DNA of 64,000 nucleotides from Sporisorium sorghi (taxonomy: Eukaryota; Basidiomycota; Ustilaginomycetes; Ustilaginales; Ustilaginaceae): the NCBI GenBank assembly GCA_023212695.1, contig JALCCG010000057.1, positions 33,085 through 97,084 of the forward strand. The letters run 5' to 3'. The translations under genes were made by a program, and so were the position numbers. How positions within the stretch are numbered: position 1 is the first letter of the stretch; every line of letters begins with the position of its first letter. Positions 44,033 to 52,668 of this stretch are shown one piece after another. Under the pieces are notes generated by a model that was not told the DNA's origin, did not search any database, and worked only from the letters and a program-made list of their open reading frames with translations.

Positions 44033-44905
44033 TCAGTAGATTTCGCGTGCATCCGCCGGCAGCTGCCGGACATGCCGCAGGAAGGCGCTCACGCGCTGAT
44101 CCTGCCCCATGTCATAGTCAAAGCCAAGCTGCTTAGCGACATCCAGCGCGGTTCTGCGGAACAGCGCTCCCATCGTAAACAGCGCCTCCCACACCTCTTC
44201 GTAGGTTCCGCGAGGGTAGGTGGACATCAGCTCATTCCAGCTGTCCGCAGACAGGTGCTTGTTCAAGTACTTGCCGTTCTTGCCTACGCTGAGCGAGAAA
44301 TCGGTCTGGGTGCCTACCTGCCACTCCAGCATTTTCAACAGCATCGGCCGCATGATGTTGTGAAGATGGTTCTGGGCATACAGGATTTCTGCCCGCCACA
44401 AGCCCTTGGCGACATACGTGGATACCCACCAGAACTCGTTGCAGCAATCCTCGAAAAAGGCTGCTGACGGACGCTGTACCCAGAAATCCTCGTCGGAAGG
44501 AGCAGGGATCTTGGGAAAGATTTGATCTTTATCCATTAAGATCTGGATCAGTTTGTCTTCCTTGCAGTAGTTCTCCTTCTCCTCGATGGGAATCAGGGTC
44601 ATGTCAATCCGGTTGCCGTCGGTAAATAACATCAGGTACGAGAACCAGCCTCCCAGATCAGGGGGAAACATAGCCATGTCTTCTGGCGTCTGCAGAATTA
44701 TCCGTTCCCCGAAGACATCGATCCAATTCGGATCTTGAATGAAGCTGTCCATGTCCGTTACATGAAAGCTGATATCATAATCCTGAAATATATCCTTGGG
44801 CACATTCGGATTCGTTCTGGAGCCTTCCAGGGTCACGGCCCGAACCCGTTCGTCACGGGCTGCATAGCCCAGTACCAAATCCATCATCTCTTGTTCGCTT
44901 CTCAT
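44033..44905 (-). CDS. Aminoglycoside 6-adenylyltransferase, ANT(6)/AadK family
   Basis: The 290-residue enzyme transfers AMP from ATP to the 6-hydroxyl of streptomycin in family members. It begins MRSEQEMMDLVLGYA, as ANT(6) enzymes do, and has the nucleotidyltransferase motif TLEGSRTNPNVPKDIFQDYDISFHV with the metal-binding Asp pair. The downstream FFTDGNRIDMTLI-like and GKNGKYL segments are also typical. The start at 44905 has GGAGG ten bases upstream; an ATG three codons earlier is too close to it. It is chromosomal and intrinsic-looking, like B. subtilis aadK. An 8-codon leader frame with a stem-loop precedes it. Confidence 0.92.
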   Translation of the reverse strand: MRSEQEMMDLVLGYAARDERVRAVTLEGSRTNPNVPKDIFQDYDISFHVTDMDSFIQDPNWIDVFGERIILQTPEDMAMFPPDLGGWFSYLMLFTDGNRIDMTLIPIEEKENYCKEDKLIQILMDKDQIFPKIPAPSDEDFWVQRPSAAFFEDCCNEFWWVSTYVAKGLWRAEILYAQNHLHNIMRPMLLKMLEWQVGTQTDFSLSVGKNGKYLNKHLSADSWNELMSTYPRGTYEEVWEALFTMGALFRRTALDVAKQLGFDYDMGQDQRVSAFLRHVRQLPADAREIY

Positions 44906-44956
44906 GTTATCCATGCCTCCGTATTCATATTTTTAGAGCAGCTTTATTCGAATCGG

Positions 44957-45040
44957 ACAGGCAGGAGGTCCACGAATTCGGACCGTAGAAGCACCGCATG
45001 GATAGGAAGCCTGTTATAACTTGTTTAGGTGTTTTTTCAT
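44957..45040 (-). promoter_or_regulatory. Leader peptide frame and nested stem-loop before the adenylyltransferase gene
   Basis: On the minus strand, ATG 45040 opens an 8-codon frame (MKKHLNKL, stop TAA 45016-45014) with a perfect AAGGAG eight bases upstream (45054-45049). A stem ACAGGC/GCCTGT (45014-45009 with 44962-44957) starts in the stop codon and encloses a second stem GGTCC/GGACC (44967-44971 with 44980-44984). This is the arrangement of translation-coupled or attenuated resistance gene leaders. How it would act on the gene at 44905 is not clear from the sequence. Confidence 0.5.
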
Positions 45041-45076
45041 GGGCGTATCTCCTTGCGTCTTTTTGGATATATAGGA

Positions 45077-46393
45077 TTAATTCTTCATGGCCTTAAATGA
45101 TTCCTCCGCAGCAACCAGCGTGGCCTCGATGTCCGTATCCGTATGGGCCGTTGTCATAAACCAGGCCTCGTATTTGGAAGGAGCCAGGTTCACGCCGCGG
45201 TCCAGCATGTGGCGGAAGAAGGCAGCGAACGCTTCGCCGTCGGTGTCTTGCGCTTCATTATAGTTCGTAACCGGATGATCGCAGAAGTGGGTGGAGAAGG
45301 AGCCGCGGATCCGGTTGATGGTCAGCGGAATGCCGTAGCGGTCCGCGGAAGCCTGCAAGCCTTCCGTCAGCTTGATTGTCAATCGTTCCATTTCCTCGTA
45401 AACCCCATCACCCTGCAGAACCTCCAGACAGGCGATTCCGGCTGCGATGGAAGCAGGGTTGCCCGCCATGGTTCCAGCCTGATAAGCAGGGCCCAGCGGA
45501 GCGACCTGCTCCATCACGTGCTTGCGGCCGCCATACGCGCCGATCGGCAGCCCGCCGCCGATGATTTTGCCAAGTGCTGTAAGGTCGGGCTGAATAGCCT
45601 CGTGGTTAGCCAGACCCGCGTAGGTTTGGCTGGAGCCGTAGTGGAAGCGGAAGGCGCTGATGACCTCGTCATAGATGACAAGGGAACCATTATCGTGAGT
45701 CATCTGGCATAACCCCTCCAGGAATCCCGGCTTTGGCATGACCATGCCGAAGTTGCCGACAATCGGTTCCACCATGACGGCAGCAACATCATCGCCCCAT
45801 CGGTCCAGGGCAGCGCGCAGGCCTTCCAGATCATTGAACGGAACCGTAATCACTTCCGAAGCGATGCTGGTCGGAATTCCGGCACTGTCTGGGATTCCGA
45901 GCGTGGACGGACCTGAACCTGCGGCTACAAGGACAAGATCCGAATGGCCGTGGTAGCAGCCCGCAAACTTGATGATTTTGTTGCGCTTGGTATATGCTCG
46001 GGCTACACGGATCGTGGTCATGACAGCCTCGGTGCCGGAGTTGACAAAACGCACCTTGTCCATGGAGGGGATGGCTTCCTTCAGCATTTTAGCCAAGGTA
46101 ATCTCAAGCTCGGTCGGTGTACCGTATAAAGTGCCATTTTGGGCAGCGGCTGTAATGGCGGCTGTAATATGCGGATGGGCATGTCCCGTTATGATCGGGC
46201 CGTAAGCCGCCAGATAATCAATATAGCGGTTGCCGTCCACGTCCCAGAAGTGGGCTCCGTTTGCGCGCTTCATGAAGACAGGGGCACCGCCTCCCACGGC
46301 TTTGAACGAACGGGAGGGACTGTTCACGCCTCCAACGATATGCTGGAGTGCTTCTTGATACAGGGTTTCTGAATGGTTTCTGGATGTAGACAT
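45077..46393 (-). CDS. gsaB: Glutamate-1-semialdehyde 2,1-aminomutase (GsaB type)
   Basis: This PLP enzyme of 438 residues converts glutamate-1-semialdehyde to 5-aminolevulinate, the precursor of haem. It has [15 protein letters not shown] at the start, the cofactor region [14 protein letters not shown] and CYHGHSD, and the cofactor Lys in [16 protein letters not shown]. Its position outside a hemAXCDBL operon and its N-terminal sequence suggest it is the second paralogue, GsaB of B. subtilis, rather than HemL. Start 46393 follows GAAAGGAAG. It lies downstream of the LCP gene on the same strand with a stem-loop between them. Confidence 0.9.
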   Translation of the reverse strand: MSTSRNHSETLYQEALQHIVGGVNSPSRSFKAVGGGAPVFMKRANGAHFWDVDGNRYIDYLAAYGPIITGHAHPHITAAITAAAQNGTLYGTPTELEITLAKMLKEAIPSMDKVRFVNSGTEAVMTTIRVARAYTKRNKIIKFAGCYHGHSDLVLVAAGSGPSTLGIPDSAGIPTSIASEVITVPFNDLEGLRAALDRWGDDVAAVMVEPIVGNFGMVMPKPGFLEGLCQMTHDNGSLVIYDEVISAFRFHYGSSQTYAGLANHEAIQPDLTALGKIIGGGLPIGAYGGRKHVMEQVAPLGPAYQAGTMAGNPASIAAGIACLEVLQGDGVYEEMERLTIKLTEGLQASADRYGIPLTINRIRGSFSTHFCDHPVTNYNEAQDTDGEAFAAFFRHMLDRGVNLAPSKYEAWFMTTAHTDTDIEATLVAAEESFKAMKN

Positions 46394-46419
46394 TAGACTA
46401 AAACTTCCTTTCTTCATGA

Positions 46420-46460
46420 ATCAGGACAGGCTGCTGAATGAAGTAGCGACCTGTCCTGAT
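46420..46460 (-). terminator. Stem-loop between LCP gene and gsaB
   Basis: ATCAGGACAGG (46420-46430) pairs perfectly with CCTGTCCTGAT (46450-46460). There is no T run, so it may be a weak terminator or an RNA-processing or attenuation element. Confidence 0.5.
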
Positions 46461-46473
46461 GCGGTATAGGGTG

Positions 46474-47532
46474 TTAATTGCGGTCTGTTGTTGTGGATGG
46501 AGTCGCGATGCTGTCGGAAGAACTGCTGGCAGGATCACTTTCCGTGCTCTCGCTGCCCTCGGTCTCTGGATCAGGCACCGGCGGATTCATGATATCCTGG
46601 ATATACTGCTTCAGCGTATCCGGATTGCCAACGGTTAAGACGGCTGCGCCTCCAATGGTTTCTTCTTTCAGAAGTTTCATCGGAGGAACCTGCTCACTGC
46701 CGCTCATTTTGCTCTTATAGGCGACATTGGCGAGTTTCCACATATCCTCGACATCGAGGTTGGTATCAATATACGGACTGACGGATTTCAGAATCTCCGG
46801 CAGCTTCATGATTGATGTGGTGGTCTGCATTTTCTTGGCTACGGCCTTCAGGAGTTCGCGCTGACGCTCGGTTCGAGTGAAGTCGCCCATCGCATCATAG
46901 CGGAAGCGGACGTATTGCAGCGCCGCATTACCATCAAGATGCTGCATGCCTTCTTTAAGTTCAATGTCGTATTCATTTTTATCTGCTTTACTGGAATAAT
47001 TCATGTCCTTCTCAACATAGAAATCAACGCCGCCGACGGAATCAACCAACTTCATAAAACCTTGAAAATCCGTATAGACATAGTATTGAACCGGGATACC
47101 AAGCAAATCGCCTACGGCCTTCATCGCCGTATTCGGACCGTGCGTAATTGCCGTATTGATCCGGTTTCGATCATATCCAGGTATTTCTACGTAAGTATCG
47201 CGCAAAATAGAGAATAAGTGCATTTTCTTGGCTACGGGATCAATTGAGGCAACAAGCATACTGTCGGAGCGAGGGATTTCACCTTCCTCAAATCCGCGGG
47301 CATCGACACCCATGAGCAAAATGTTAACGGTCTCCGTTCCTTCCCACTCCGGTGGGGCAGGGGCTTTGGCATCCACTTTTTCAAGTTCCCGGAAAGGGGA
47401 GGATTCGCCTGATTTTTGAAGACTGTGCAAGCCGTCGTAGAATGAAACTGCATAATAAATGCCGTAGCCAATGACAGCTGCGAGCACGATGCTTACACTC
47501 CATATAATCGTCTTCTTTGTTTTTTTGGTCAT
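46474..47532 (-). CDS. LytR-CpsA-Psr (LCP) family wall polymer transferase
   Basis: LCP proteins attach teichoic acids or other glycopolymers to peptidoglycan outside the membrane. The 352-residue protein has a short cytoplasmic N-terminus, one membrane helix (about 8-28) and the LCP domain (about 65-290): LLMGVDARGFEEGEIPRSDSMLV, SILRDTYVEIPGYDRNRINTA and FRYDAMGDFTRTERQRELL contain the Arg and Asp residues that bind the lipid pyrophosphate. The tail is Ser/Thr/Pro-rich. Its promoter overlaps head-on with that of the bcp gene. Confidence 0.93.
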   Translation of the reverse strand: MTKKTKKTIIWSVSIVLAAVIGYGIYYAVSFYDGLHSLQKSGESSPFRELEKVDAKAPAPPEWEGTETVNILLMGVDARGFEEGEIPRSDSMLVASIDPVAKKMHLFSILRDTYVEIPGYDRNRINTAITHGPNTAMKAVGDLLGIPVQYYVYTDFQGFMKLVDSVGGVDFYVEKDMNYSSKADKNEYDIELKEGMQHLDGNAALQYVRFRYDAMGDFTRTERQRELLKAVAKKMQTTTSIMKLPEILKSVSPYIDTNLDVEDMWKLANVAYKSKMSGSEQVPPMKLLKEETIGGAAVLTVGNPDTLKQYIQDIMNPPVPDPETEGSESTESDPASSSSDSIATPSTTTDRN

Positions 47533-47580
47533 TGTGTTCTTCCTTTCGGATTACGCTGATGAATAAATTCGATAGAACAT

Positions 47581-47631
47581 TTGAATATTCGACATTCATT
47601 CTATTATAATTTTTTTCGAAAAGACAATCAA
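47581..47631. promoter_or_regulatory. Overlapping divergent promoters of the LCP and bcp genes
   Basis: Plus strand: TTGAAT (47581-47586), 18 bases, TATAAT (47605-47610). Minus strand: TTGATT (47631-47626), 17 bases, TATAAT (47608-47603). The two -10 elements overlap in ATTATAAT, so both promoters can hardly be occupied at once. Confidence 0.6.
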
Positions 47632-47691
47632 TTTTACGGGCCATAAGGTCCGTACAGCAGGAGTTGAAGCCTTATCGTAGATCAAACGCAA

Positions 47692-48147
47692 TTGACAATC
47701 GGAAGCCAGGTGCCGGACTTTTCACTTCCGGCTTCGAATGGGGAGAAGGTATCTTTAAGCGATTTTCGTGGACGCAAAGTCGTGCTGTTCTTTTATCCGA
47801 AAGATATGACGCCGACCTGTACCGAGGAGGCTTGTAGCTTCCGTGACCATTATGGTGCCTTGAAAGAGGCGGGCGCGGTCGTGATCGGAATCAGCCCGGA
47901 TCCGCTGAAATCTCATGCCAAATTTATGGATAAGCATAGCCTGCCCTATTTGCTTCTATCTGATGAGGAGCATAAGGTAAGCGAGATGTTTGGCGTCTGG
48001 CAGATGAAGAAGATGTTCGGTCGTGAGTATATGGGCATTATACGCTCCACCTTTTTGATTGATGAGAACGGGAAGATGACAGGGGAGTGGCGGAAGGTTA
48101 AAGTAAAAGGTCATGTCGAAGCAGTTCTCACAGCCGTGCTGTCATAA
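47692..48147 (+). CDS. bcp: Thioredoxin-dependent thiol peroxidase, Bcp type
   Basis: Bcp reduces hydrogen peroxide and organic hydroperoxides using thioredoxin. The 151-residue protein has peroxidatic Cys43 and resolving Cys48 in TPTCTEEACSF, the two-Cys Bcp arrangement, with PASNGEKVSLSDFRGRKVVLFFYPKD before them. The start is TTG 47692; an in-frame stop at 47665 limits alternatives. No ribosome binding site is visible directly upstream, which is unusual in this genome. It is transcribed divergently from the LCP gene. Confidence 0.92.
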   Translation: MTIGSQVPDFSLPASNGEKVSLSDFRGRKVVLFFYPKDMTPTCTEEACSFRDHYGALKEAGAVVIGISPDPLKSHAKFMDKHSLPYLLLSDEEHKVSEMFGVWQMKKMFGREYMGIIRSTFLIDENGKMTGEWRKVKVKGHVEAVLTAVLS

Positions 48148-48155
48148 GCTATATG

Positions 48156-48207
48156 AAGAACGGTCCCTCTGCATGCCTGGACAGGCATAATAAGGGACCG
48201 TTCTTTT
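48156..48207. terminator. Bidirectional terminator between bcp and pirin genes
   Basis: AAGAACGGTCCCT (48156-48168) pairs with AGGGACCGTTCTT (48193-48205) around an inner GCATGCCTGGACAGGCATAA hairpin; TT follows. Confidence 0.88.
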
Positions 48208-48246
48208 GAGAAAATAGGACCGGAGGAATAGAGCGGGTGGGAGGGA

Positions 48247-49101
48247 TCAATGCTTCAAGAACGTGCCCATCCGGTATTCGCGGAACGCTTCATTCACTTC
48301 TTCTTCCGTATTCATGACAAAGGGGCCGCGTGCGGCCACGGGTTCCTTCAAGGGTTCGCCTGCATACAGCACGAAGCGGAGGGGCTCCACAGCCGTTGCC
48401 TGGATTTCACTTGGCATTCCATCAATTCCGGCACCCAGCCACAGCACCTGATTCTGGGAGGCAGTCACACCTTGGCTTCCGAAGGTTCCGCTGCCCTCAA
48501 GGATATAGATGAAGCCGTTGTAGCTGCCGGGCAGGTCCTGCGCTATGGAAGCGCCAGGCTCAAGGATGGCCTCAACCATCGTAACCGGAACATGGTTTTT
48601 AGTGCCGGATACCACATGGCCGGATGAACCGGAAAAGACCCGTGCGATCGCACCCTTCTCTTGTCTGACCGGCATCTCCGCCCCCTTCAGGTTTTGGTAG
48701 CGAGGGGAGGTCATTTTCCGGTCACGGGGCAAATTGACCCAGAGCTGCAGGACATGAGCCGTTACGCCCTCGGAAGGGACTTCGTTGTGGATGACGCCGC
48801 TGCCGGCAGTCATCCACTGCACATCACCGGGCCCAAGCACCCCGCGTTGTTCGGAGACGCTGTCATAATGCTCGAGGGTTCCGTCGATTACAAAAGTAAC
48901 GGTTTCAATTCCCCGATGGGGATGGTCGTCGAATGAACCGGCTTGGAATTTGTCTTCCATCATGCCGAGAAACGGGTCGGATTGGGTCCAGTTACCGAAT
49001 TCAATAACGGGTCCAGCGGCATGGATGGGGCTGTTGCGCCGGAGAACGACGTCTCTGACCTCTGCAATATCGCGTTTGAATACTGTTGAGTTGTTGTCCA
49101 T
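48247..49101 (-). CDS. Pirin-family protein
   Basis: The protein has a bicupin fold of about 284 residues. The N-terminal cupin shows FDDHPHRGIETVTFVIDG and the paired MTAGSGVIHNEVP metal-binding region that is typical of pirins with quercetinase-like active sites. The C-terminal cupin contains GSYNGFIYILEGSGTFG. Pirins are often induced by stress and some cleave quercetin, but the role here is unknown. The start is uncertain: ATG at 49101 or at 49113, where AGAAGGG is too close. Confidence 0.9.
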   Translation of the reverse strand: MDNNSTVFKRDIAEVRDVVLRRNSPIHAAGPVIEFGNWTQSDPFLGMMEDKFQAGSFDDHPHRGIETVTFVIDGTLEHYDSVSEQRGVLGPGDVQWMTAGSGVIHNEVPSEGVTAHVLQLWVNLPRDRKMTSPRYQNLKGAEMPVRQEKGAIARVFSGSSGHVVSGTKNHVPVTMVEAILEPGASIAQDLPGSYNGFIYILEGSGTFGSQGVTASQNQVLWLGAGIDGMPSEIQATAVEPLRFVLYAGEPLKEPVAARGPFVMNTEEEVNEAFREYRMGTFLKH

Positions 49102-49343
49102 AGCTTCTATCATCCCTTCTCATCTCGAAATAGGCCAAGAATCAATCCAAATCTGTATAACGAAGCTTCTTATAATAATGGAATTAAGATAACGCTAGCG
49201 AAGAACTCAAATTCAGTTTACTAGTAATCTGAATTAAAATCAAGTTCGCAAGAAAATATCAGATTCTAGTCTTTTTTCAAATATCGCCCCATATAATCTA
49301 TCAGGAAACCGAACTCATAGAAACGATGGAGGTAGAGTTGATA

Positions 49344-50651
49344 ATGAAAAACATGGTGCGGGTAACATCAATTGCAGTATTCTTCGGCGTATTGGCTGTT
49401 CTGATCATGATCGGTACGGGATTGGACTTCCAGCGGCCGATGGAGATATATGTAGAACAGGCTCCTCTGGCGACAGTACCCCTGGCAGTGCCTCAGCAGG
49501 CTGCACAGATGAAGGGGAAAGAGGTAAGCAAGCCCATCGTCATTACGGCAGACAAGGACAAACCCGCTGTGAACGCCGCACCTGTTTCATATAAAAAACC
49601 AACGGATAAAACGGTATATCTCACTTTTGATGACGGGCCATCGGATTTAACGCTTGAGGTGCTTGATATATTGAAGCGAGAAGGAATTAAAGGCACTTTT
49701 TTTGTACTGGGCAAGGAAGCCGAGACCCGTCCGGAGATTATCAATCGCATCTATGAAGAAGGCCATACCATCGGGAATCATACATATGATCATCGTTACG
49801 ACCAGCTATACGGGCGTTTTCAGGATTTCTGGGGACAGATTAAGAAGACGGAGGAAGTCATCCGCTTGATTACGGGGGAGCGGCCGCAGTTGGTGCGAGC
49901 ACCAGGGGGCACGGCAGGTCATTTTGACGAAGCCTATTTTCAATTGATGAAGCAGGGTGGCTATCATGTATTCGATTGGAATGTTGACAGTGGCGATTCC
50001 AAGTATAAAGGGGTCCCGGTTAAGGACATCGTAAAAGGGGCAACCACAAAAGTTAAGGGCAATGAGGCGATCGTGCTTCTTCATGATGGTAAAGGGCATG
50101 GCGAAAGCGTGAAGGCTCTGCCGGACATTATTTCTTATTATAAAAAGCAGGGGTACGCCTTTGAAGTGCTTTCGACAAAAACGCAGCCTGTTCAATTTAC
50201 CGCACAGAAGGCGGCCCGAAAGGCTTCGCAGCCTTCGAAGCAGTGGATCACACAGGAAGTTGTTGCCAATGCCGCACTCTTTGAATCTGGAAGGACGCTC
50301 GCCGTGGAATTCGGCGGACTTGAAACCGCGTTTGCGGCAGGTGAATACAAGTTGGTGGACGGCCGGCTGATGGTTCCGCTGCGCTCCCTGGTGGAGCGAC
50401 TTGGCGGAAGCGTGTCCTGGAAGTCTCACAACAAAACCGTGCAGGTGAAGCTTGGAGGGAATCGCTGGGAAGCGGACCCGGTGGGGGGCTTGCTGTTATC
50501 CCATCAAACAGGTGGCAAACCTGTGTCATCGGATGTGCATCTGATCGGCGGCACGGCTTGGATTCCGATTCGGGACGCGCTTGACTTTTCCGGCCACCCT
50601 GTTACAAGAGTGACATATGAAGAAAGCGAATATCGCGTTCTAACTTTGTAG
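49344..50651 (+). CDS. Secreted polysaccharide deacetylase with copper-amine-oxidase-like domain
   Basis: The 435-residue protein has an N-terminal membrane anchor or signal sequence (VRVTSIAVFFGVLAVLIMIGTGL), a linker, and a NodB deacetylase domain (about 90-285) with TFDDGPSD (metal Asp), GNHTYDH (metal His pair) and RAPGG. It would remove N-acetyl groups from peptidoglycan or another N-acetylated polymer outside the cell. Residues about 310-435 form a copper-amine-oxidase-like stalk domain (LVDGRLMVPLRSLVERLGGSVSWKSHNKTV). ATG 49344 follows GGAGGT by ten bases. A strong terminator follows. Confidence 0.92.
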   Translation: MKNMVRVTSIAVFFGVLAVLIMIGTGLDFQRPMEIYVEQAPLATVPLAVPQQAAQMKGKEVSKPIVITADKDKPAVNAAPVSYKKPTDKTVYLTFDDGPSDLTLEVLDILKREGIKGTFFVLGKEAETRPEIINRIYEEGHTIGNHTYDHRYDQLYGRFQDFWGQIKKTEEVIRLITGERPQLVRAPGGTAGHFDEAYFQLMKQGGYHVFDWNVDSGDSKYKGVPVKDIVKGATTKVKGNEAIVLLHDGKGHGESVKALPDIISYYKKQGYAFEVLSTKTQPVQFTAQKAARKASQPSKQWITQEVVANAALFESGRTLAVEFGGLETAFAAGEYKLVDGRLMVPLRSLVERLGGSVSWKSHNKTVQVKLGGNRWEADPVGGLLLSHQTGGKPVSSDVHLIGGTAWIPIRDALDFSGHPVTRVTYEESEYRVLTL

Positions 50652-50746
50652 TCGAAATTTGTATTTTATGTTTGTAATTATGCTGCACAAGTTATAGACT
50701 AGTACTTAGAGATATTTATCACAATCCCTAAGAATGTTTCAGAATA

Positions 50747-50779
50747 AAGGAGGGGGAAGCTTCCCCCTGCTTTATTTTT
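50747..50779 (+). terminator. Terminator after the polysaccharide deacetylase gene
   Basis: AGGGGGAAGC (50751-50760) followed directly by its complement half TTCCCCCT (50761-50768), extended by AAAG/CTTT, then ATTTTT. Confidence 0.85.
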
Positions 50780-50807
50780 GGCGATAGATGAGTCACCCAT
50801 AAGTTCG

Positions 50808-50821
50808 CACTTTTGTAAGTG
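50808..50821. promoter_or_regulatory. Short dyad upstream of the yjlC-ndh operon
   Basis: CACTT-TTGT-AAGTG (50808-50821) lies next to a possible -10 element CATAAT (50825-50830). The dyad does not match the Rex box TTGTGAA-N6-TTCACAA that controls this operon in B. subtilis. Confidence 0.35.
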
Positions 50822-50922
50822 ATGCATAATAGATACCGGTTATCCCAAAATTAAACCTAGCCGGTTCGATCGTCGCCAAGTTCATCTTGGGAATTTACTT
50901 AAAGAAAAGGAGGCAATTCTTT

Positions 50923-51393
50923 ATGACAGAAACATCTTCTCCACAACCGTCCGAAACTCCGGAAAATGTTGTAGGAAACCAAGAAGCTGCGGCGTCCAGC
51001 CGTCCTGATGTGCTGCTCGAACAACTGCTCAAGCCCGAGGTTCAGGAATCCCTTACAACTCTCGTGGACAATCTTCCTAAACTTACGGAAATGCTGTCCG
51101 TTATGACTAAAGCGTATGATTTCGGTAAATCCGTAGCTACGGATCCCGTGCTTGCGGAAGACACTATGGCTTCCCTCAGCGGATTCGCGAAGCCGGTAAC
51201 GACAGCAGCAAAAAGCGTTGCATCTGCAGCTATCGAAGCCGGGGACCGTGTCCACGCTCAAGGCGACCAAGCTCAGATCGGTGTATTTGGTCTGATGAAA
51301 ATGCTGAAAGATCCTCAGGTTCAAAAGGGTCTTCGCTATGCTCAGGCCTTTTTGGACGTTCTTAACGAGCGCGACCAACAAAACAAGCGTTAA
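50923..51393 (+). CDS. yjlC: DUF1641 protein, YjlC-like
   Basis: The 156-residue protein belongs to DUF1641 (LLEQLLKPEVQESLTTLVDNLPKLTEML, FGLMKMLKDPQVQKGLRYAQAFL). It has the same place as B. subtilis yjlC, directly upstream of ndh. DUF1641 proteins occur next to respiratory dehydrogenases and may attach or assist them, but the function is unproved. AAAAGGAGG precedes ATG 50923. The ndh gene follows after 32 bases. Confidence 0.9.
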   Translation: MTETSSPQPSETPENVVGNQEAAASSRPDVLLEQLLKPEVQESLTTLVDNLPKLTEMLSVMTKAYDFGKSVATDPVLAEDTMASLSGFAKPVTTAAKSVASAAIEAGDRVHAQGDQAQIGVFGLMKMLKDPQVQKGLRYAQAFLDVLNERDQQNKR

Positions 51394-51425
51394 TCCATAA
51401 ATCATACGAAGAACGGAGGATGGTC

Positions 51426-52601
51426 ATGTCTAAACATATTTTAATTTTGGGCGGAGGCTACGGCGGCTTGCTTAGTGCACTTTCTGCACGCGAGCATTTC
51501 GGCGCATCTGCAAAAATCACGCTGATTAACCGTTTCCCAACCCATCAGATCATTACGGAATTGCACCGCCTGGCAGCAGGCAACATCGCAGAGAAAGCAG
51601 TAGCTTTGCCGCTGGATAAGCTTCTGCGCGGCGCGAACGTTGACCTGCGCATCGGCAATGTTAAGGAAATCAAGCCGGATGAGCGTTCGGTTTCCCTCGA
51701 TGACGGCGGCAGCTTCACATATGATGCCCTGGTTATCGCTCTGGGCAGTGAAACTGCATTTTTCGGTATCCCGGGACTTCAAGAGAACAGCTTCATTCTG
51801 AAGTCTGTTAACGATGCAAACCGTCTGCGTGCTCACGTTGAGTCCCGCATTGCGGAATACAGCAAAACAAAAAACAAAGCGGACGCTACCATCGTGGTTG
51901 GCGGCGGCGGTTTGACCGGCGTTGAGCTTGTTGGTGAATATGCCGATATGAGAAGTGAGCTGGCTCGCAAATACGGTATCGATCCACAGGAAATCACGCT
52001 TTATTGTGTTGAAGCTGCTCCTTCCATTCTGCCGGGCTTCCCTGCTGAATTGGTTGACCGTGCGACAACAAGCCTGCAAAAACGCGGCGTGAACTTCCTG
52101 ACTGGATTGCCTATTACCAAAATGGACGGCACCACCGTTGAGCTGAAAGATGGAAGCACCATCGAAACCAGCACATTGGTATGGACAGGCGGCGTACAAG
52201 GCAACAGCGTTGTCGCTAACTGCGGAATCGAAGTGAACCGCGGACGTGCGGTTGTGAACGAATTCCTGCAATCCGCTTCCCACCCTGACGTATATGTTGC
52301 TGGCGACAGCGCGGTTGTTATGGGACCGGAAGGTCGTCCGTTCCCGCCGACAGCACAGCTGGCATGGCAAATGGGCGAGCTGATCGGATACAACATGTTC
52401 GCTCAATTGAACGGCGGCGCACCAGCTTCCTTCGCACCGGTATTCTCCGGTACGCTGGGCAGCTTGGGACGTAAAGATGCCATCGGTACGATCGGCGCGA
52501 ACAAGACCCAATTGAAAGGTCTGCCTGCAACCTTGATGAAGGAAGCGAGTAACATGCGTTACCTGTCCCACATCAACGGTTTGTTCACACTGGCTTACTA
52601 A
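51426..52601 (+). CDS. ndh: NADH dehydrogenase, type II (NDH-2)
   Basis: NDH-2 passes electrons from NADH to menaquinone through FAD without pumping protons. The 391-residue protein agrees closely with B. subtilis Ndh (YjlD): FAD motif ILGGGYGGLLSAL, the PTHQIITELHRLAAGN segment, NADH motif VVGGGGLTGVELVGE, quinone-side motif YVAGDSAVVMGPEGRPFPPTAQ, and a C-terminal amphipathic membrane anchor ending NGLFTLAY. ATG 51426 follows GGAGG by six bases. A 391-residue antisense frame is a codon-bias artefact. A terminator follows. Confidence 0.96.
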   Translation: MSKHILILGGGYGGLLSALSAREHFGASAKITLINRFPTHQIITELHRLAAGNIAEKAVALPLDKLLRGANVDLRIGNVKEIKPDERSVSLDDGGSFTYDALVIALGSETAFFGIPGLQENSFILKSVNDANRLRAHVESRIAEYSKTKNKADATIVVGGGGLTGVELVGEYADMRSELARKYGIDPQEITLYCVEAAPSILPGFPAELVDRATTSLQKRGVNFLTGLPITKMDGTTVELKDGSTIETSTLVWTGGVQGNSVVANCGIEVNRGRAVVNEFLQSASHPDVYVAGDSAVVMGPEGRPFPPTAQLAWQMGELIGYNMFAQLNGGAPASFAPVFSGTLGSLGRKDAIGTIGANKTQLKGLPATLMKEASNMRYLSHINGLFTLAY

Positions 52602-52627
52602 GCCAAAGGGCGGCATTATACGAATAC

Positions 52628-52668
52628 AAAGAGATGGACCCGGAGTTATTCGGGGCCATCTCTTTTTT
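52628..52668 (+). terminator. Rho-independent terminator after ndh
   Basis: AAAGAGATGG (52628-52637) plus CCC pair with GGG plus CCATCTCTTT (about 52652-52665), followed by TTTTT. The stem is nearly the same as the one at 22736-22776. Nothing else but the cre site is seen in 52669-52959. Confidence 0.9.

Noticed and set aside
44033..44905. Acquired resistance gene on a mobile element
   Set aside because: No transposase, integrase or flanking repeats are visible, and chromosomal ANT(6)/AadK genes are normal in Bacillales.
51441..52616. 391-residue frame antisense to ndh
   Set aside because: It mirrors the ndh gene almost exactly, has no ribosome binding site, and its Cys- and Arg-rich sequence fits no protein family. 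It arises from codon bias.
22736..52668. Two nearly identical stem-loops (22736 and 52628) as copies of a mobile repeat
   Set aside because: Only the stem AAAGAGATGG/CCATCTCTTT is shared and both stand at gene ends; this is better explained as a common terminator type.
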